Assembly: GCA_024402695.1 (NCBI GenBank)
Contig: JAKSTG010000008.1
Coordinates: forward strand, 1 to 64,000
Source of the DNA: Treponema sp.
GTDB taxonomy: Bacteria; Spirochaetota; Spirochaetia; Treponematales; Treponemataceae
Reading direction: 5' to 3'
Length of the DNA: 64,000 nucleotides
Shown: in pieces, positions 51,390-59,689 of the stretch
How positions within the stretch are numbered: position 1 is the first letter of the stretch
Layout: each line of letters begins with the position of its first letter
Notes under the pieces: generated by a model
Told to the model about the DNA's origin: nothing
Seen by the model: the letters and a program-made list of their open reading frames with translations, nothing else
Database searches by the model: none
Position numbers and translations under genes: made by a program

Positions 51390-51399
51390 TAGGAACATT

Positions 51400-53133
51400 A
51401 TGGAAGTTTTTCTTGGTATCCCTGCTGCTGACGGTGTAGGAATCGGTACAGCATTTGTAGTTCCTGAACCGGTAAAAAGGGCAATTCCCCAGCACCGCAT
51501 TAAAATTGATCAGCTGAACAAAGGCTGGACCCGTTTTGAAAATGCTGTTCAGGCAGTAACTCTTGATCTGACAGATCATCTGGATACACTCTCTCCTTCT
51601 GACGAACAGGACAAAATCCAGCGCGAAGTTTTTGAAACTTACATCCTTATGCTTGGCGATCCTGTATTCCTTAAAGAAGTAAAACAGTTCTACGAAAAAG
51701 AACAGTTCAATGTTGAATACGCTGTTCAGTTCAAGGCTGAAGAATATGCAAATCGTCTTCGCAATGCCGGTAACGATTACCTGGCAGAACGCGCAAAAGA
51801 CATCACTGATGTTTTTGGAATGGTTCTGGATGAGATGCTGGACATTCATCCTTTTGACATCAGTCGGGTTCCTGACGGTTCAGTCATTGTTGCAAAAACT
51901 CTGAGCCCTTCAGATACCATCGTTCTTTCAAAAAGAAAAATTGCAGGACTTGCCCTTACAGAAGGCGGCGTTTCAAGCCACGTAGTAATTCTTGCCCGCA
52001 ACTACGGAATCCCTACAGTTGTTGGTCTTGAAGACATTATCAAGAAAATCAAAACAGGCGAAACCCTCATTGTTGACGGTAAAGATGCAGAAATCATGCA
52101 GAATCCGGACAAGAGCACCATCGCCGATTACAAAGCAAAAATCCGCGAAGAGCTTCAGCACAAGCTGGCTCTGAAAGCCTTCCTCAATAAACCTGCAGAA
52201 ACAAAGGACGGAACACTGTTCCACCTTATGGCAAACATTGGTACTCCGGAAGAAGCGGACATTGCAAAAGCGGAAGGCGCCGACGGAATCGGTTTGTTCC
52301 GTACAGAATTCCTTTACATGAGTACACAGAGCGTTTCCCTCAACGCTGCAGCCAGAACCTTCAGTGAAGAGACTCAGTTCAAAGCTTACAAAAAAGTTCT
52401 GGAAACAATGGGCGACAAACCTGTTACAATTCGAACTCTGGATGCAGGTGGCGACAAAATTATCAACGCCGTTGATATTCCTCTTACCGAAGAAAAGAAC
52501 CCGCTTATGGGACTTCGCGCAGTACGCCTGAGCCTTGCCTATCCTCAGATTTTTAAGACCCAGCTCCGCGCTCTTTACCGCTCAAGCGTTTACGGAAACC
52601 TGAGAATCATGCTTCCGCTTATTTCAAGTCAGAGCCAGGTAAAACAGTGCAAAGATATTATTGAAGAAGTAAAAAATCAGCTTCGTGAAGAAGGCATCCC
52701 TTTCAAGGAAGATGTACCTGTAGGAATCATGGTGGAAACTGCATCTGCCGCTATTACCTCGGACTGTCTTGCGCAGATTTCTGACTTCTTCAGCCTTGGA
52801 ACCAACGACCTTACTCAGTACACACTTGGAATTGACCGCGAAAATCAGCATGTGGCAAATCTTTACAACGAGTTCAATCTGGCAGTTCTGCGTCTGATTA
52901 ACCTGACTTTTGCAAATGCAAACAACGCAGGAATTCCTGTTGCAGTCTGCGGCGAAATGGCCGGCCGTCAGGACAGCATCATGGTTTTAGGCGGAATGGG
53001 AATCAGAAACCTTTCCATGAGTCCGAAACTTATCAGTAAAACAAAGGAACTTCTTTCCCGGTTCACCATTACAGAGCTTGAAGCAATTTCGGCAAAACAC
53101 TTAAGCAATGTGTGGGATCAGCTGCATACTTAA
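51400..53133 (+). CDS. ptsI: PTS enzyme I (phosphoenolpyruvate-protein phosphotransferase)
   Basis: 577 residues from MEVFLGIPAADGVGIGTAFV; TATAAT at 51385-51390 and AGGAAC lie just upstream. Phospho-His site GGVSSHVVILARNYGIPTVV (consensus has GGRTSHAAI, so Arg-Thr is Val-Ser here), GADGIGLFRTEFLYM, VTIRTLDAGGDKI, NPLMGLRAVRL, MVETASAAI and DFFSLGTNDLTQYTLGIDR of the PEP-binding barrel, and AVCGEMAG with the catalytic Cys. Transfers phosphate from PEP to HPr. HPr and enzyme II genes are not in the window, so it may serve regulation or distant PTS genes. Confidence 0.93.
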   Translation: MEVFLGIPAADGVGIGTAFVVPEPVKRAIPQHRIKIDQLNKGWTRFENAVQAVTLDLTDHLDTLSPSDEQDKIQREVFETYILMLGDPVFLKEVKQFYEKEQFNVEYAVQFKAEEYANRLRNAGNDYLAERAKDITDVFGMVLDEMLDIHPFDISRVPDGSVIVAKTLSPSDTIVLSKRKIAGLALTEGGVSSHVVILARNYGIPTVVGLEDIIKKIKTGETLIVDGKDAEIMQNPDKSTIADYKAKIREELQHKLALKAFLNKPAETKDGTLFHLMANIGTPEEADIAKAEGADGIGLFRTEFLYMSTQSVSLNAAARTFSEETQFKAYKKVLETMGDKPVTIRTLDAGGDKIINAVDIPLTEEKNPLMGLRAVRLSLAYPQIFKTQLRALYRSSVYGNLRIMLPLISSQSQVKQCKDIIEEVKNQLREEGIPFKEDVPVGIMVETASAAITSDCLAQISDFFSLGTNDLTQYTLGIDRENQHVANLYNEFNLAVLRLINLTFANANNAGIPVAVCGEMAGRQDSIMVLGGMGIRNLSMSPKLISKTKELLSRFTITELEAISAKHLSNVWDQLHT

Positions 53134-54893
53134 TTCAGAACCCAGACCGGGAACTCCATATTCTTAATTGAATAATCCTCGTCAATGTATTTAAGGGAAA
53201 TCTGCTGATTTCCTTCGTCCTCGTAAAGTTCAATGAAGGTACACTGTCTGTAAGGGGTTCCGTCTTCATGTTTTTCGCTGATATCAACCCAGGCCCCGGA
53301 ATTTGCATAGATAAAACTGCGGTCAGAACCTTCCACTTTGCGAACAAAAAGGCTCGGACGATGGGTGTGTCCCATAATGAAAATATTGTGGTCCAGATCA
53401 TCTCCGAAAACGTGATTCATTACCCTTATCATTCCATAATCTGTGGCAGGACCAATAAGCCCGTCTATAAAAGGAAGAGTTTCAGGAACCTTGTTGTATC
53501 TTAACCGTTCTTCCCAGGCTTTCTGGTTTGTCAGTTTTTTGTAATAGACCCCTTCAGGATCTCCGGAGCCAAGAGCCGGAAGCAGATCGGCAACGCTGTA
53601 AGTCCCCTCAATTCCTCCGATTCCTGTATCAATTCCATCCACCATCTTCCCGATTGTAGTTTTTGTAATGCCACCAATATAGTCTTTGATGAAAGTGATA
53701 TAAAGGTTGTAATTTCTTTCGTCAGGATCTGCGATTGAGTCTTGAACCGCATGCAGGCGGTCTTCAAGTTTCTGTTTATTTGGTACCAGATTTCCGCCCA
53801 TCAGGCTCTGCAAAAGGGAAATTGTAGAAGCAAGGGCCGGCATACGAATCTGTGCAATGCCGCGGGTAAGAAAATAACCGATCGAAAGACTTGGCGTCTC
53901 TCCTTCCAGGGCGGTCATACCTTCTAGAGAAACAGGATCCAGAGCGTTTATGACATCGTAACGGCTGCCGTGTTCAAGAACCGCATTAGGAAAAACTTCA
54001 GGAGAATAAAGCCCTAAAAGAGGATTTTCTTCATCTCGAACCTGCCTTATGTTCTCGCCAAAGATTTTGGTTATAGATTCTGCTGTAACGTACTGGTCGT
54101 GGTTTCCCGGAAGATAAACCAGCTGGACCCCCGCTTCGCCTACAGCTTTAATTGCCGAAATAACTTCCTCGTTATAAGCGGCAATCATCTGTTCGTATTC
54201 AAACTGAGAAACAGGAGTTCCGTCCAGCTTTGCAAAAAGACTGATTTTCTGTGCTGAATTCTTCGGATTATAAAGTCCTGTTGTAAATTCATCGATTACG
54301 TCTCCAAGCAGGACCAGTTCCTTGTAAGCGGAAGCGTTTTCTTTAAGATAAGAAAGATAACTCAAAAGCTTGGTTTTGTTCTCTTTAAGAGGAATATAAC
54401 CGTAATAGGCGGCCCGTTTATCGGTCAAATGGATGTCAGAAAGAACTGCCGTCTTCTTTTTACCGGATTTGGAACCGGTATTTGAAATGGAAACTTTTAC
54501 CTCGTTCTCCGAAAAATCATCTGCGATTTTCATTTTAAGGAAAACGATATCTGAAACGGCAGCCTGTCTTGTATCAACAAGGATTTTAAGGGCAGCTTTA
54601 TCTGCAGTAACCTTTATTTTTTTAGCTACTGCTTGTGCCTCGGAATCAGATTCTTCTGTGGCAGAAAAAGAAACATAGCCTTTTAAGGAAGTTGCAAATC
54701 CCGGAGTTCCGGAATAGCTGACTGTAAAAACTGAATCGGAAATATCCAGAGCCATGGAAGAATCAAGATACTGAAAGTTTCCTTCCGGATTCCACTTTAA
54801 GGAACCATTTCCCAAACCATTTTCCCTGTGACTGCAACCTGCCACAAAAACCAGAAGAGCAAATATAGAAAGGATTGTAATACTTTTTTTCAT
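53130..54893 (-). CDS. Lipoprotein calcineurin-like metallophosphoesterase
   Basis: 587 residues; lipobox FVAGC (Cys20). Residues 25-140 form a beta domain; then the five metallophosphoesterase motifs: LSDIHLTDKRA (D-x-H), LVLLGDVIDEF (GD), YLPGNHDQYV (GNHD), and FIMGHTHRPSLF (GHTH) with a late His. The long insertion between the GNHD and GHTH motifs is unassigned. Acts as a periplasmic or surface phosphoesterase; substrate unknown. TGC-TAAAAT (54900-54908) lies 6 nt before the ATG, again suggesting a leaderless mRNA. Its last 4 bp overlap the end of ptsI. Confidence 0.85.
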   Translation of the reverse strand: MKKSITILSIFALLVFVAGCSHRENGLGNGSLKWNPEGNFQYLDSSMALDISDSVFTVSYSGTPGFATSLKGYVSFSATEESDSEAQAVAKKIKVTADKAALKILVDTRQAAVSDIVFLKMKIADDFSENEVKVSISNTGSKSGKKKTAVLSDIHLTDKRAAYYGYIPLKENKTKLLSYLSYLKENASAYKELVLLGDVIDEFTTGLYNPKNSAQKISLFAKLDGTPVSQFEYEQMIAAYNEEVISAIKAVGEAGVQLVYLPGNHDQYVTAESITKIFGENIRQVRDEENPLLGLYSPEVFPNAVLEHGSRYDVINALDPVSLEGMTALEGETPSLSIGYFLTRGIAQIRMPALASTISLLQSLMGGNLVPNKQKLEDRLHAVQDSIADPDERNYNLYITFIKDYIGGITKTTIGKMVDGIDTGIGGIEGTYSVADLLPALGSGDPEGVYYKKLTNQKAWEERLRYNKVPETLPFIDGLIGPATDYGMIRVMNHVFGDDLDHNIFIMGHTHRPSLFVRKVEGSDRSFIYANSGAWVDISEKHEDGTPYRQCTFIELYEDEGNQQISLKYIDEDYSIKNMEFPVWVLN

Positions 54894-54931
54894 GCTTTCA
54901 TTTTAGCAAAATAACAAAAGCATATAAATGA

Positions 54932-54972
54932 AAAAAAAACGCGAATGACGAAAAAGTCACTCGCGTTTTTTT
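54932..54972. terminator. Intrinsic terminator of the outer-membrane protein gene
   Basis: Stem AACGCGAATGAC/GTCACTCGCGTT with one mismatch, loop GAAAAA, flanked by an A-run and a T-run; active for the minus-strand gene at 54999. Confidence 0.8.
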
Positions 54973-54998
54973 ACAGTTTATTCCGTATTGGTTTTAGA

Positions 54999-55478
54999 TT
55001 AGAACCAGAAACGGAAACCTACGTTTACAGGAATGCAGAATGCTCTGAAATCAACTGGATCTGTGATCCAGATTGTTGGCTGCCATGCTGCCTGTGCGTA
55101 GAATTCAAGGAAGTTGTCCAGAAGGAAAATGTTTGTACCAACGAGGGCACGTGCACCTACACCGAAAGCACCTGTGTTTTCACCAACAGTTAAAGCTCCA
55201 GCAAGACCTACACCGTAGTAGTATCCCCATGTTCCTTCGATTTTTGGATTTGCGATCCACCAGTCAGCTGTTACACCAACAGATGTCATTTTTGATCCGA
55301 TTGTTGCATCAACAGCAAATACACATGGAAGCTGTTCCAGTTTGAAAGTAAGAGCTCCGCCAGGTGCATTTTCACCTGCTACGAATCCAGCCTGAGCACC
55401 AACACCTGTTTTTGCAAAAGCACATGTTGTTCCAGCGATTACGAATGCTGCGAGTACAGCAATAATCTTTTTATTCAT
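54999..55478 (-). CDS. Small outer-membrane beta-barrel protein (BAPKO_0422-like)
   Basis: 159 residues, AAAGGAG site, signal peptide MNKKIIAVLAAFVIAGTTCA cleaved near AFA. The mature part consists of alternating strands (KTGVGAQAGFVAGENAPGGA, YYYGVGLAGALTVGENTGAF, FGVGARALVGTNIFLLDNFL) and ends in the aromatic strand VGFRFWF with the terminal Phe used for outer-membrane insertion. The G-A-R-A-x-x-G-x-x-x-x-L-D-x-x-E-x-Y-x-Q motif is common in spirochaete small barrels of this type. Eight strands are likely. Role: porin-like or structural. Confidence 0.75.
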   Translation of the reverse strand: MNKKIIAVLAAFVIAGTTCAFAKTGVGAQAGFVAGENAPGGALTFKLEQLPCVFAVDATIGSKMTSVGVTADWWIANPKIEGTWGYYYGVGLAGALTVGENTGAFGVGARALVGTNIFLLDNFLEFYAQAAWQPTIWITDPVDFRAFCIPVNVGFRFWF

Positions 55479-55639
55479 CTTTTACTCCTTTTTCTGACCA
55501 AAATGTCAAAAATGTCTAATTTCGTAAAGTATATAAAATGGAGTTAATTGTTTCAATAACATAACAAAACCTTTAAAACTGCACAAAAGTCCCCGCCATC
55601 ATTACGCAGTCATTCATTTTCAAAGGATTTTATTTTCTA

Positions 55640-55645
55640 TATAAT
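55640..55645 (+). promoter_or_regulatory. -10 box deciding the der start codon
   Basis: TATAAT 7 nt before the ATG at 55653. An in-frame ATG at 55644 overlaps this box and cannot be in the transcript if it is the promoter, so 55653 is preferred. Confidence 0.5.
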
Positions 55646-55652
55646 GAAATCT

Positions 55653-57257
55653 ATGGCTAAGAAAAAGAAAGCAAAACCGGATTTTTCAAAACCGAAACCG
55701 GCCGTAAACACAGAAGCTTCTGAAAACGAAAACGAAGGTCTGTCTCTTGATAATTATGACTCAATGGGAAATCTTCTGACTGATGATCAGGAAGAAGAAT
55801 ACGAAAGAGACGATTCAGAAGCAGAATCTTTTATTGATGAAAACCTCATTACTCTTCCGGAAACAAAATCAAATGATTATGTAAGACCAGAAGACTTTGA
55901 ATACGAAGGTCTGCCTACCCTGGTAATTGCAGGACGTCCTAACGTTGGTAAATCAACTTTGTTCAACCGCTTCCTGCACCGTCGCATTGCAATTGTAAAT
56001 GACCAGCCTGGTGTTACACGCGATCCTGTAGAAGCCGTTGCTATTATGAAAGGCAAACCTGTTCACCTGATTGATACAGGTGGATACAAACTGGAACGTG
56101 AAATCGGGACTATGGAAGCCGCTCTGGACGAACAGGTTGTAGAAAAATCACTTCTGGAAATTGAAAAAGCAGACTGCATCCTTATTCTTCTTGAAGCTGG
56201 AATGATTACCGGTGAAGACGAAGAATTCATTCTGCGCATGCGCCCATACTGGGACAAAGTTGTTGCAGCCGTAAACAAAACTGAAGGCGGAAAAAATGAA
56301 TCTGAAGCCTGGAACTATGCCCGCTTTGGTTTCAAAAATCTTTTCTTCATTTCTGCAAGTCACGGGGACCGCATCGGAGAACTGACAGATTGTCTGGTTT
56401 CAAAAATGGATTTCTCAAAGGTTAAGGTTCTTTCAAACCAGCGCCCAATTAAAATCGCAATTCTTGGAAAACCAAATACAGGAAAATCTACTCTTTCAAA
56501 CAGACTTACACACTCTGAAAAATCAATCGTCTGTGACTACGCCGGAACAACCCGCGACGTTGTTGAAGGAGAATTCGAATACCGCGACCAGAGATTCAAA
56601 GTTCTGGATACTGCCGGAATCCGCCGCAAGGCAAAAGTTACGGAAGACGTTGAATACTATTCTGTAAACCGTGCCATCAAAACCCTGGACCAGTGCGACA
56701 TCGTTTATCTGATGATTGATGCCGAAGAAGGTCTTGCAGAACAGGACAAGAAAATCTGTTCCCTGGCTTACGAACAGGGACGCGGAATCATTTTCCTTCT
56801 GAACAAATGGGACAAGATGCCTCAGGATTCAAAAACTTTCAAGGCAACAAAAGAATGGATCAACATTATGTTCGGTCAGATGGAATATGCCCCTATTCTT
56901 CCAATCAGCGCACTGGAAGGAAAAGGTGTAAAAGATCTTCTTGATAAGACTCTGGAAATCTACGGGCAGCTTACAAAGAAAATCGGAACTTCTGCCCTGA
57001 ACATGGCACTTAAAGACTGGCTGGATCGTTATCCGCCTCCAGCAAGCCGCACAGCCCACTTCAAGATCCGTTACATTACTCAGAAAGAAGCAAACCCTGT
57101 TCGCTTCATGATTTTTGCAACACGCCCTGAAGTTGTGCCTGAAACTTACATCACTTACCTGAAGAACCGCATCCGCGAAGACCTGGGCTATGACCAGATT
57201 CCGGTTCAGCTGGAAATGAAGGCAAGCCGTAGCAAATGGGAAGATCGAGAAAAGTAA
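55653..57257 (+). CDS. der: Ribosome biogenesis GTPase Der (EngA) with acidic N-terminal extension
   Basis: 534 residues from MAKKKKAKPDFSKPKPAVNT. Two GTPase domains: first G1 IAGRPNVGKSTLFNRFL (about 91), DTGGYKLE (G3), AVNKTE (G4); second G1 ILGKPNTGKSTLSNRLT, DTAGIRRKAKV (G3), LLNKWDK (G4). A C-terminal KH-like domain follows (YPPPASRTAHFKIRYITQKE). Needed for 50S maturation. The first 87 residues, a basic start then a long Glu/Asp/Ser stretch (DDQEEEYERDDSEAESF), are absent from standard Der proteins of about 440-490 residues. Confidence 0.95.
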   Translation: MAKKKKAKPDFSKPKPAVNTEASENENEGLSLDNYDSMGNLLTDDQEEEYERDDSEAESFIDENLITLPETKSNDYVRPEDFEYEGLPTLVIAGRPNVGKSTLFNRFLHRRIAIVNDQPGVTRDPVEAVAIMKGKPVHLIDTGGYKLEREIGTMEAALDEQVVEKSLLEIEKADCILILLEAGMITGEDEEFILRMRPYWDKVVAAVNKTEGGKNESEAWNYARFGFKNLFFISASHGDRIGELTDCLVSKMDFSKVKVLSNQRPIKIAILGKPNTGKSTLSNRLTHSEKSIVCDYAGTTRDVVEGEFEYRDQRFKVLDTAGIRRKAKVTEDVEYYSVNRAIKTLDQCDIVYLMIDAEEGLAEQDKKICSLAYEQGRGIIFLLNKWDKMPQDSKTFKATKEWINIMFGQMEYAPILPISALEGKGVKDLLDKTLEIYGQLTKKIGTSALNMALKDWLDRYPPPASRTAHFKIRYITQKEANPVRFMIFATRPEVVPETYITYLKNRIREDLGYDQIPVQLEMKASRSKWEDREK

Positions 57258-57283
57258 TAAAACAAATACAAAATATTATAAGC

Positions 57284-57385
57284 AAAAAATGGGTCCCAGC
57301 AACGCGAGCTTGCACCAGCAGCGGCATAAGTCCTCACTTCGTTGCGGGATGCCGCTGTGGCACAACTCGCTGCGTCCCATTTTTT
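57284..57385. repeat. Palindromic intergenic element, related copy E
   Basis: 102 bp closed by AAAAAATGGG/CCCATTTTTT, with CAGCAACG after the left arm as in copies A and B, and an inner AGCGGCAT/ATGCCGCT hairpin. It lacks the CTCCCGGTCA box, so it is at most a distant relative. Lies between der and the ABC protein gene; the remaining spacer (57386-57444) carries only the AAAGGA ribosome site. Confidence 0.45.
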
Positions 57386-57444
57386 GATTTACAGGTTTTA
57401 AGTATTTGCTTTGTTCCAATCAAACTAATATAAAGGAAAATAGA

Positions 57445-59052
57445 ATGTCATTAATCAAAATCTCTAACTGCCGAATTGAAAATGCAACCGGAACTGTTGT
57501 TCCGAATGTGTCATGGGAAATGAAAGAAGGGGAAGCCTGGCTCGTCATTGGACCAAACGGTGGCGGTAAGGCAGATTTTGTTAATGCCATTTCAGGCGCC
57601 GCAGGAATGAAATTTTCTGTAAACGGTTCCGAAAAAGAACAGCCTTTCTTCTGCAACACTTTTGAAAATTCTGTTGAACTGGTTTCTCTGGAACGGGCCG
57701 CCCGCCTTATTCAGGAAGAACGGGAAAACGATGAATCTGATTACGTGGAAGGCGGCGTTGATATCGGTCGCACTGGCCGTGTTTTCATTGCCGAAAGTAT
57801 TCCCGGAATTACAATCAAAAAGAACCAGCCACTTCCTCCTGAAGCTTATTCAATTGATGAAAGCGATGCCGTAAAACTCTGCGGCATTCAGAAAATCCTG
57901 GACCGTGGCCTTAAATACATGTCTACCGGAGAAATCCGCAGAACCCTTCTTGCCCGCGGCCTTATCAATGGGAAAAAACTCCTGGTACTTTCAGACCCAT
58001 TTGCAGGTCTTGATGCAGAAAGCCGCAAAATCCTTCTGGACTTCTTTACAGATGCCGTAGAAAAACAGACTTCAGGAAGCTGCACTTCAAAAGATCCTTC
58101 GATCATTCTTGGAATGGAACGCTGGCACGAAATTCCTGATTCCATTACCCACGTTCTGGAATTCAAAGACAAGAAAATCTCTTTCTGCGGACTTCGCTCA
58201 GATTACGAAAAGATTCTTGCAGAACGCCATGAAGAAAAAGCGGCCGGCGAAGATGCAGCCCGCAAAGACTTTGAAAATGAACTTTCACAGACCTATGCAG
58301 ATACAGAAGTTCTGCAGAACGGTTCAGATGAAGATAAAGAAGAAAACAAAAGTGAAGTCCTGATTCAGATGAATGACGTAAACGTTGGCTGGGGTGACCA
58401 TCACGTATTACGAAATCTGAACTGGACCCTTCACAAAAATGAACACTGGTTAATCCGCGGCCCCAACGGTTCCGGAAAAACCACGTTCCTTGAACTGATA
58501 ACCGGCGACAACGGCCAGGTATATTCTAATGACGTATGGCTCTTCGGACGCAAACGCGGAACTGGCGAAAGCATCTGGGAGATTAAAGAAAAACTGGGTA
58601 TCGTTTCTTACCGTATGCACGTTGAATACCGCATGGTTGGAAACACTAGCCTTCGCGATGTAATCGTGTCGGGCTTCCGTGATTCAATCGGGCTTTATGG
58701 CGCTGCTACAGACATGGAAAGCGCTGCCGCAATGAAATGGCTTCGTCTTGGTGGATTCGCAGGACGTGAATCTGTAACTTTCGGATCTTTAAGTTATGGG
58801 GAACAGCGCGCAATCCTTATTCTGCGCTCTGCCGTAAAATGTCCTGAAATCCTGATTCTGGATGAACCATGCCATGGTCTTGATGAAGATTATCGCGAAA
58901 AGATTCTTCATCTTCTTGAAATCATCGGGCAGAACGGAACTTCAACAATGCTTCACGTTACTCACGATCCTGCAGAAAAGCTGTCGTGCGAAAAACACAT
59001 TCTGGAACTGCACCCGGATGAAGATCCGATGTTCAAGATTATTGCCGAATAA
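57445..59052 (+). CDS. Tandem-domain ABC ATPase, ModF/PhrA-like
   Basis: 535 residues from MSLIKISNCRIENATGTVVP with AAAGGA 8 nt upstream. Domain 1: degenerate Walker A IGPNGGGKADFVNAISG (Ser/Thr after the Lys is Ala), signature YMSTGEIRRTLLARGL, Walker B KLLVLSDPFAGLD. Domain 2: intact Walker A RGPNGSGKTTFLELITG, signature LSYGEQRAILILRSAV, Walker B ILILDEPCHGLD and switch HVTHDPAE. No membrane segments. ModF of E. coli has the same two-domain, permease-less layout; its function (photorepair or molybdate link) is unsettled. Ends 1 bp before the convergent HTH gene. Confidence 0.85.
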   Translation: MSLIKISNCRIENATGTVVPNVSWEMKEGEAWLVIGPNGGGKADFVNAISGAAGMKFSVNGSEKEQPFFCNTFENSVELVSLERAARLIQEERENDESDYVEGGVDIGRTGRVFIAESIPGITIKKNQPLPPEAYSIDESDAVKLCGIQKILDRGLKYMSTGEIRRTLLARGLINGKKLLVLSDPFAGLDAESRKILLDFFTDAVEKQTSGSCTSKDPSIILGMERWHEIPDSITHVLEFKDKKISFCGLRSDYEKILAERHEEKAAGEDAARKDFENELSQTYADTEVLQNGSDEDKEENKSEVLIQMNDVNVGWGDHHVLRNLNWTLHKNEHWLIRGPNGSGKTTFLELITGDNGQVYSNDVWLFGRKRGTGESIWEIKEKLGIVSYRMHVEYRMVGNTSLRDVIVSGFRDSIGLYGAATDMESAAAMKWLRLGGFAGRESVTFGSLSYGEQRAILILRSAVKCPEILILDEPCHGLDEDYREKILHLLEIIGQNGTSTMLHVTHDPAEKLSCEKHILELHPDEDPMFKIIAE

Positions 59053-59361
59053 TTAAGCCGACTTCAAACCCAGAGAGCCGGCTACTTCAACTTCTACATA
59101 ATTTGTGGCGATCAGACTTTCTACGCTAACGTCGAAGATCTGGGCCAGAACCAGCAGATTGTCGATTGACGGCATGTTCTTGCCAGATTCCCAGTTGTAA
59201 ATTGCCTGAGGATTCGCCATACCAAAAACTTCCTGCAAAGTACTTACAGAAATTTTATTGAATTTTCTTAATGCCTTGATTTTTGCTCCAGTTCCAGCCA
59301 TATCCAGAACAGGCTTTGATATCTTTTTTGAACAGTAGATTTTTGTAATATTGTTTGTCAT
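59053..59361 (-). CDS. Small XRE-family HTH regulator
   Basis: 102 residues. HTH_3 domain in the second half: AGTGAKIKALRKFNKISVST, LQEVFGMANPQAIYNWESGK, NMPSIDNLLVLAQIFDVSVE. GGAGC precedes the ATG. The N-terminal extension (NNITKIYCSKKISKPVLDMA) and a hydrophobic C-terminus are unusual. Could regulate a small operon that includes the 35-codon frame upstream, or bind its own promoter. Confidence 0.8.
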   Translation of the reverse strand: MTNNITKIYCSKKISKPVLDMAGTGAKIKALRKFNKISVSTLQEVFGMANPQAIYNWESGKNMPSIDNLLVLAQIFDVSVESLIATNYVEVEVAGSLGLKSA

Positions 59362-59428
59362 TTTTCGCTCCGTAGTTTTTAGTTTTAGGTGGGAAGCTAC
59401 GGGCAGCCCGAATGTAACGGCTTAATGA

Positions 59429-59536
59429 CTACTCGATGCTTCTCACAGAATCAATTGAATGTTTCTGCTGTTTATGATTACGATAATGATTGACTGTTTT
59501 TAGCTGTTTTACAGTACGCACTGTCGCAATATCCAT
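59429..59536 (-). CDS. 35-residue basic microprotein, hypothetical
   Basis: Minus-strand frame from the ATG at 59534-59536, preceded by GGAGGA 7 nt upstream, encoding MDIATVRTVKQLKTVNHYRN followed by HKQQKHSIDSVRSIE and a TAG. It is His/Lys/Gln-rich and 67 bp upstream of the HTH gene on the same strand, with CGGGCAGCCCG in between. The ribosome site is one of the best in the window, so translation is likely; whether the product or its translation (leader-peptide control) matters is unknown. Confidence 0.45.
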   Translation of the reverse strand: MDIATVRTVKQLKTVNHYRNHKQQKHSIDSVRSIE

Positions 59537-59562
59537 TGGTTCTGTCCTCCGCATATAAGATG

Positions 59563-59624
59563 CCGAAACCTGCGTTTCGGGTGAATATGGGTTCACCATA
59601 TCAGATTTGACCGAAATGATTCAA
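59563..59624 (-). promoter_or_regulatory. Promoter and leader hairpin upstream of the microprotein
   Basis: Minus strand: TTGAAT (59619-59624), 18-nt spacer, TATGGT (59595-59600). Downstream lies CCGAAAC-CTGC-GTTTCGG (59563-59580), a perfect 7-bp hairpin in the leader; GGTGAA/TTCACC overlaps the -10 box and could be an operator. The rest of the 328-bp gap (59362-59689) is AT-rich without other frames. Confidence 0.4.
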
Positions 59625-59689
59625 CCCCTTTATGTTATTTTTTTGCAATATTAAAGCATCACTTTAATTTTTAAGAATTTATACCTATC

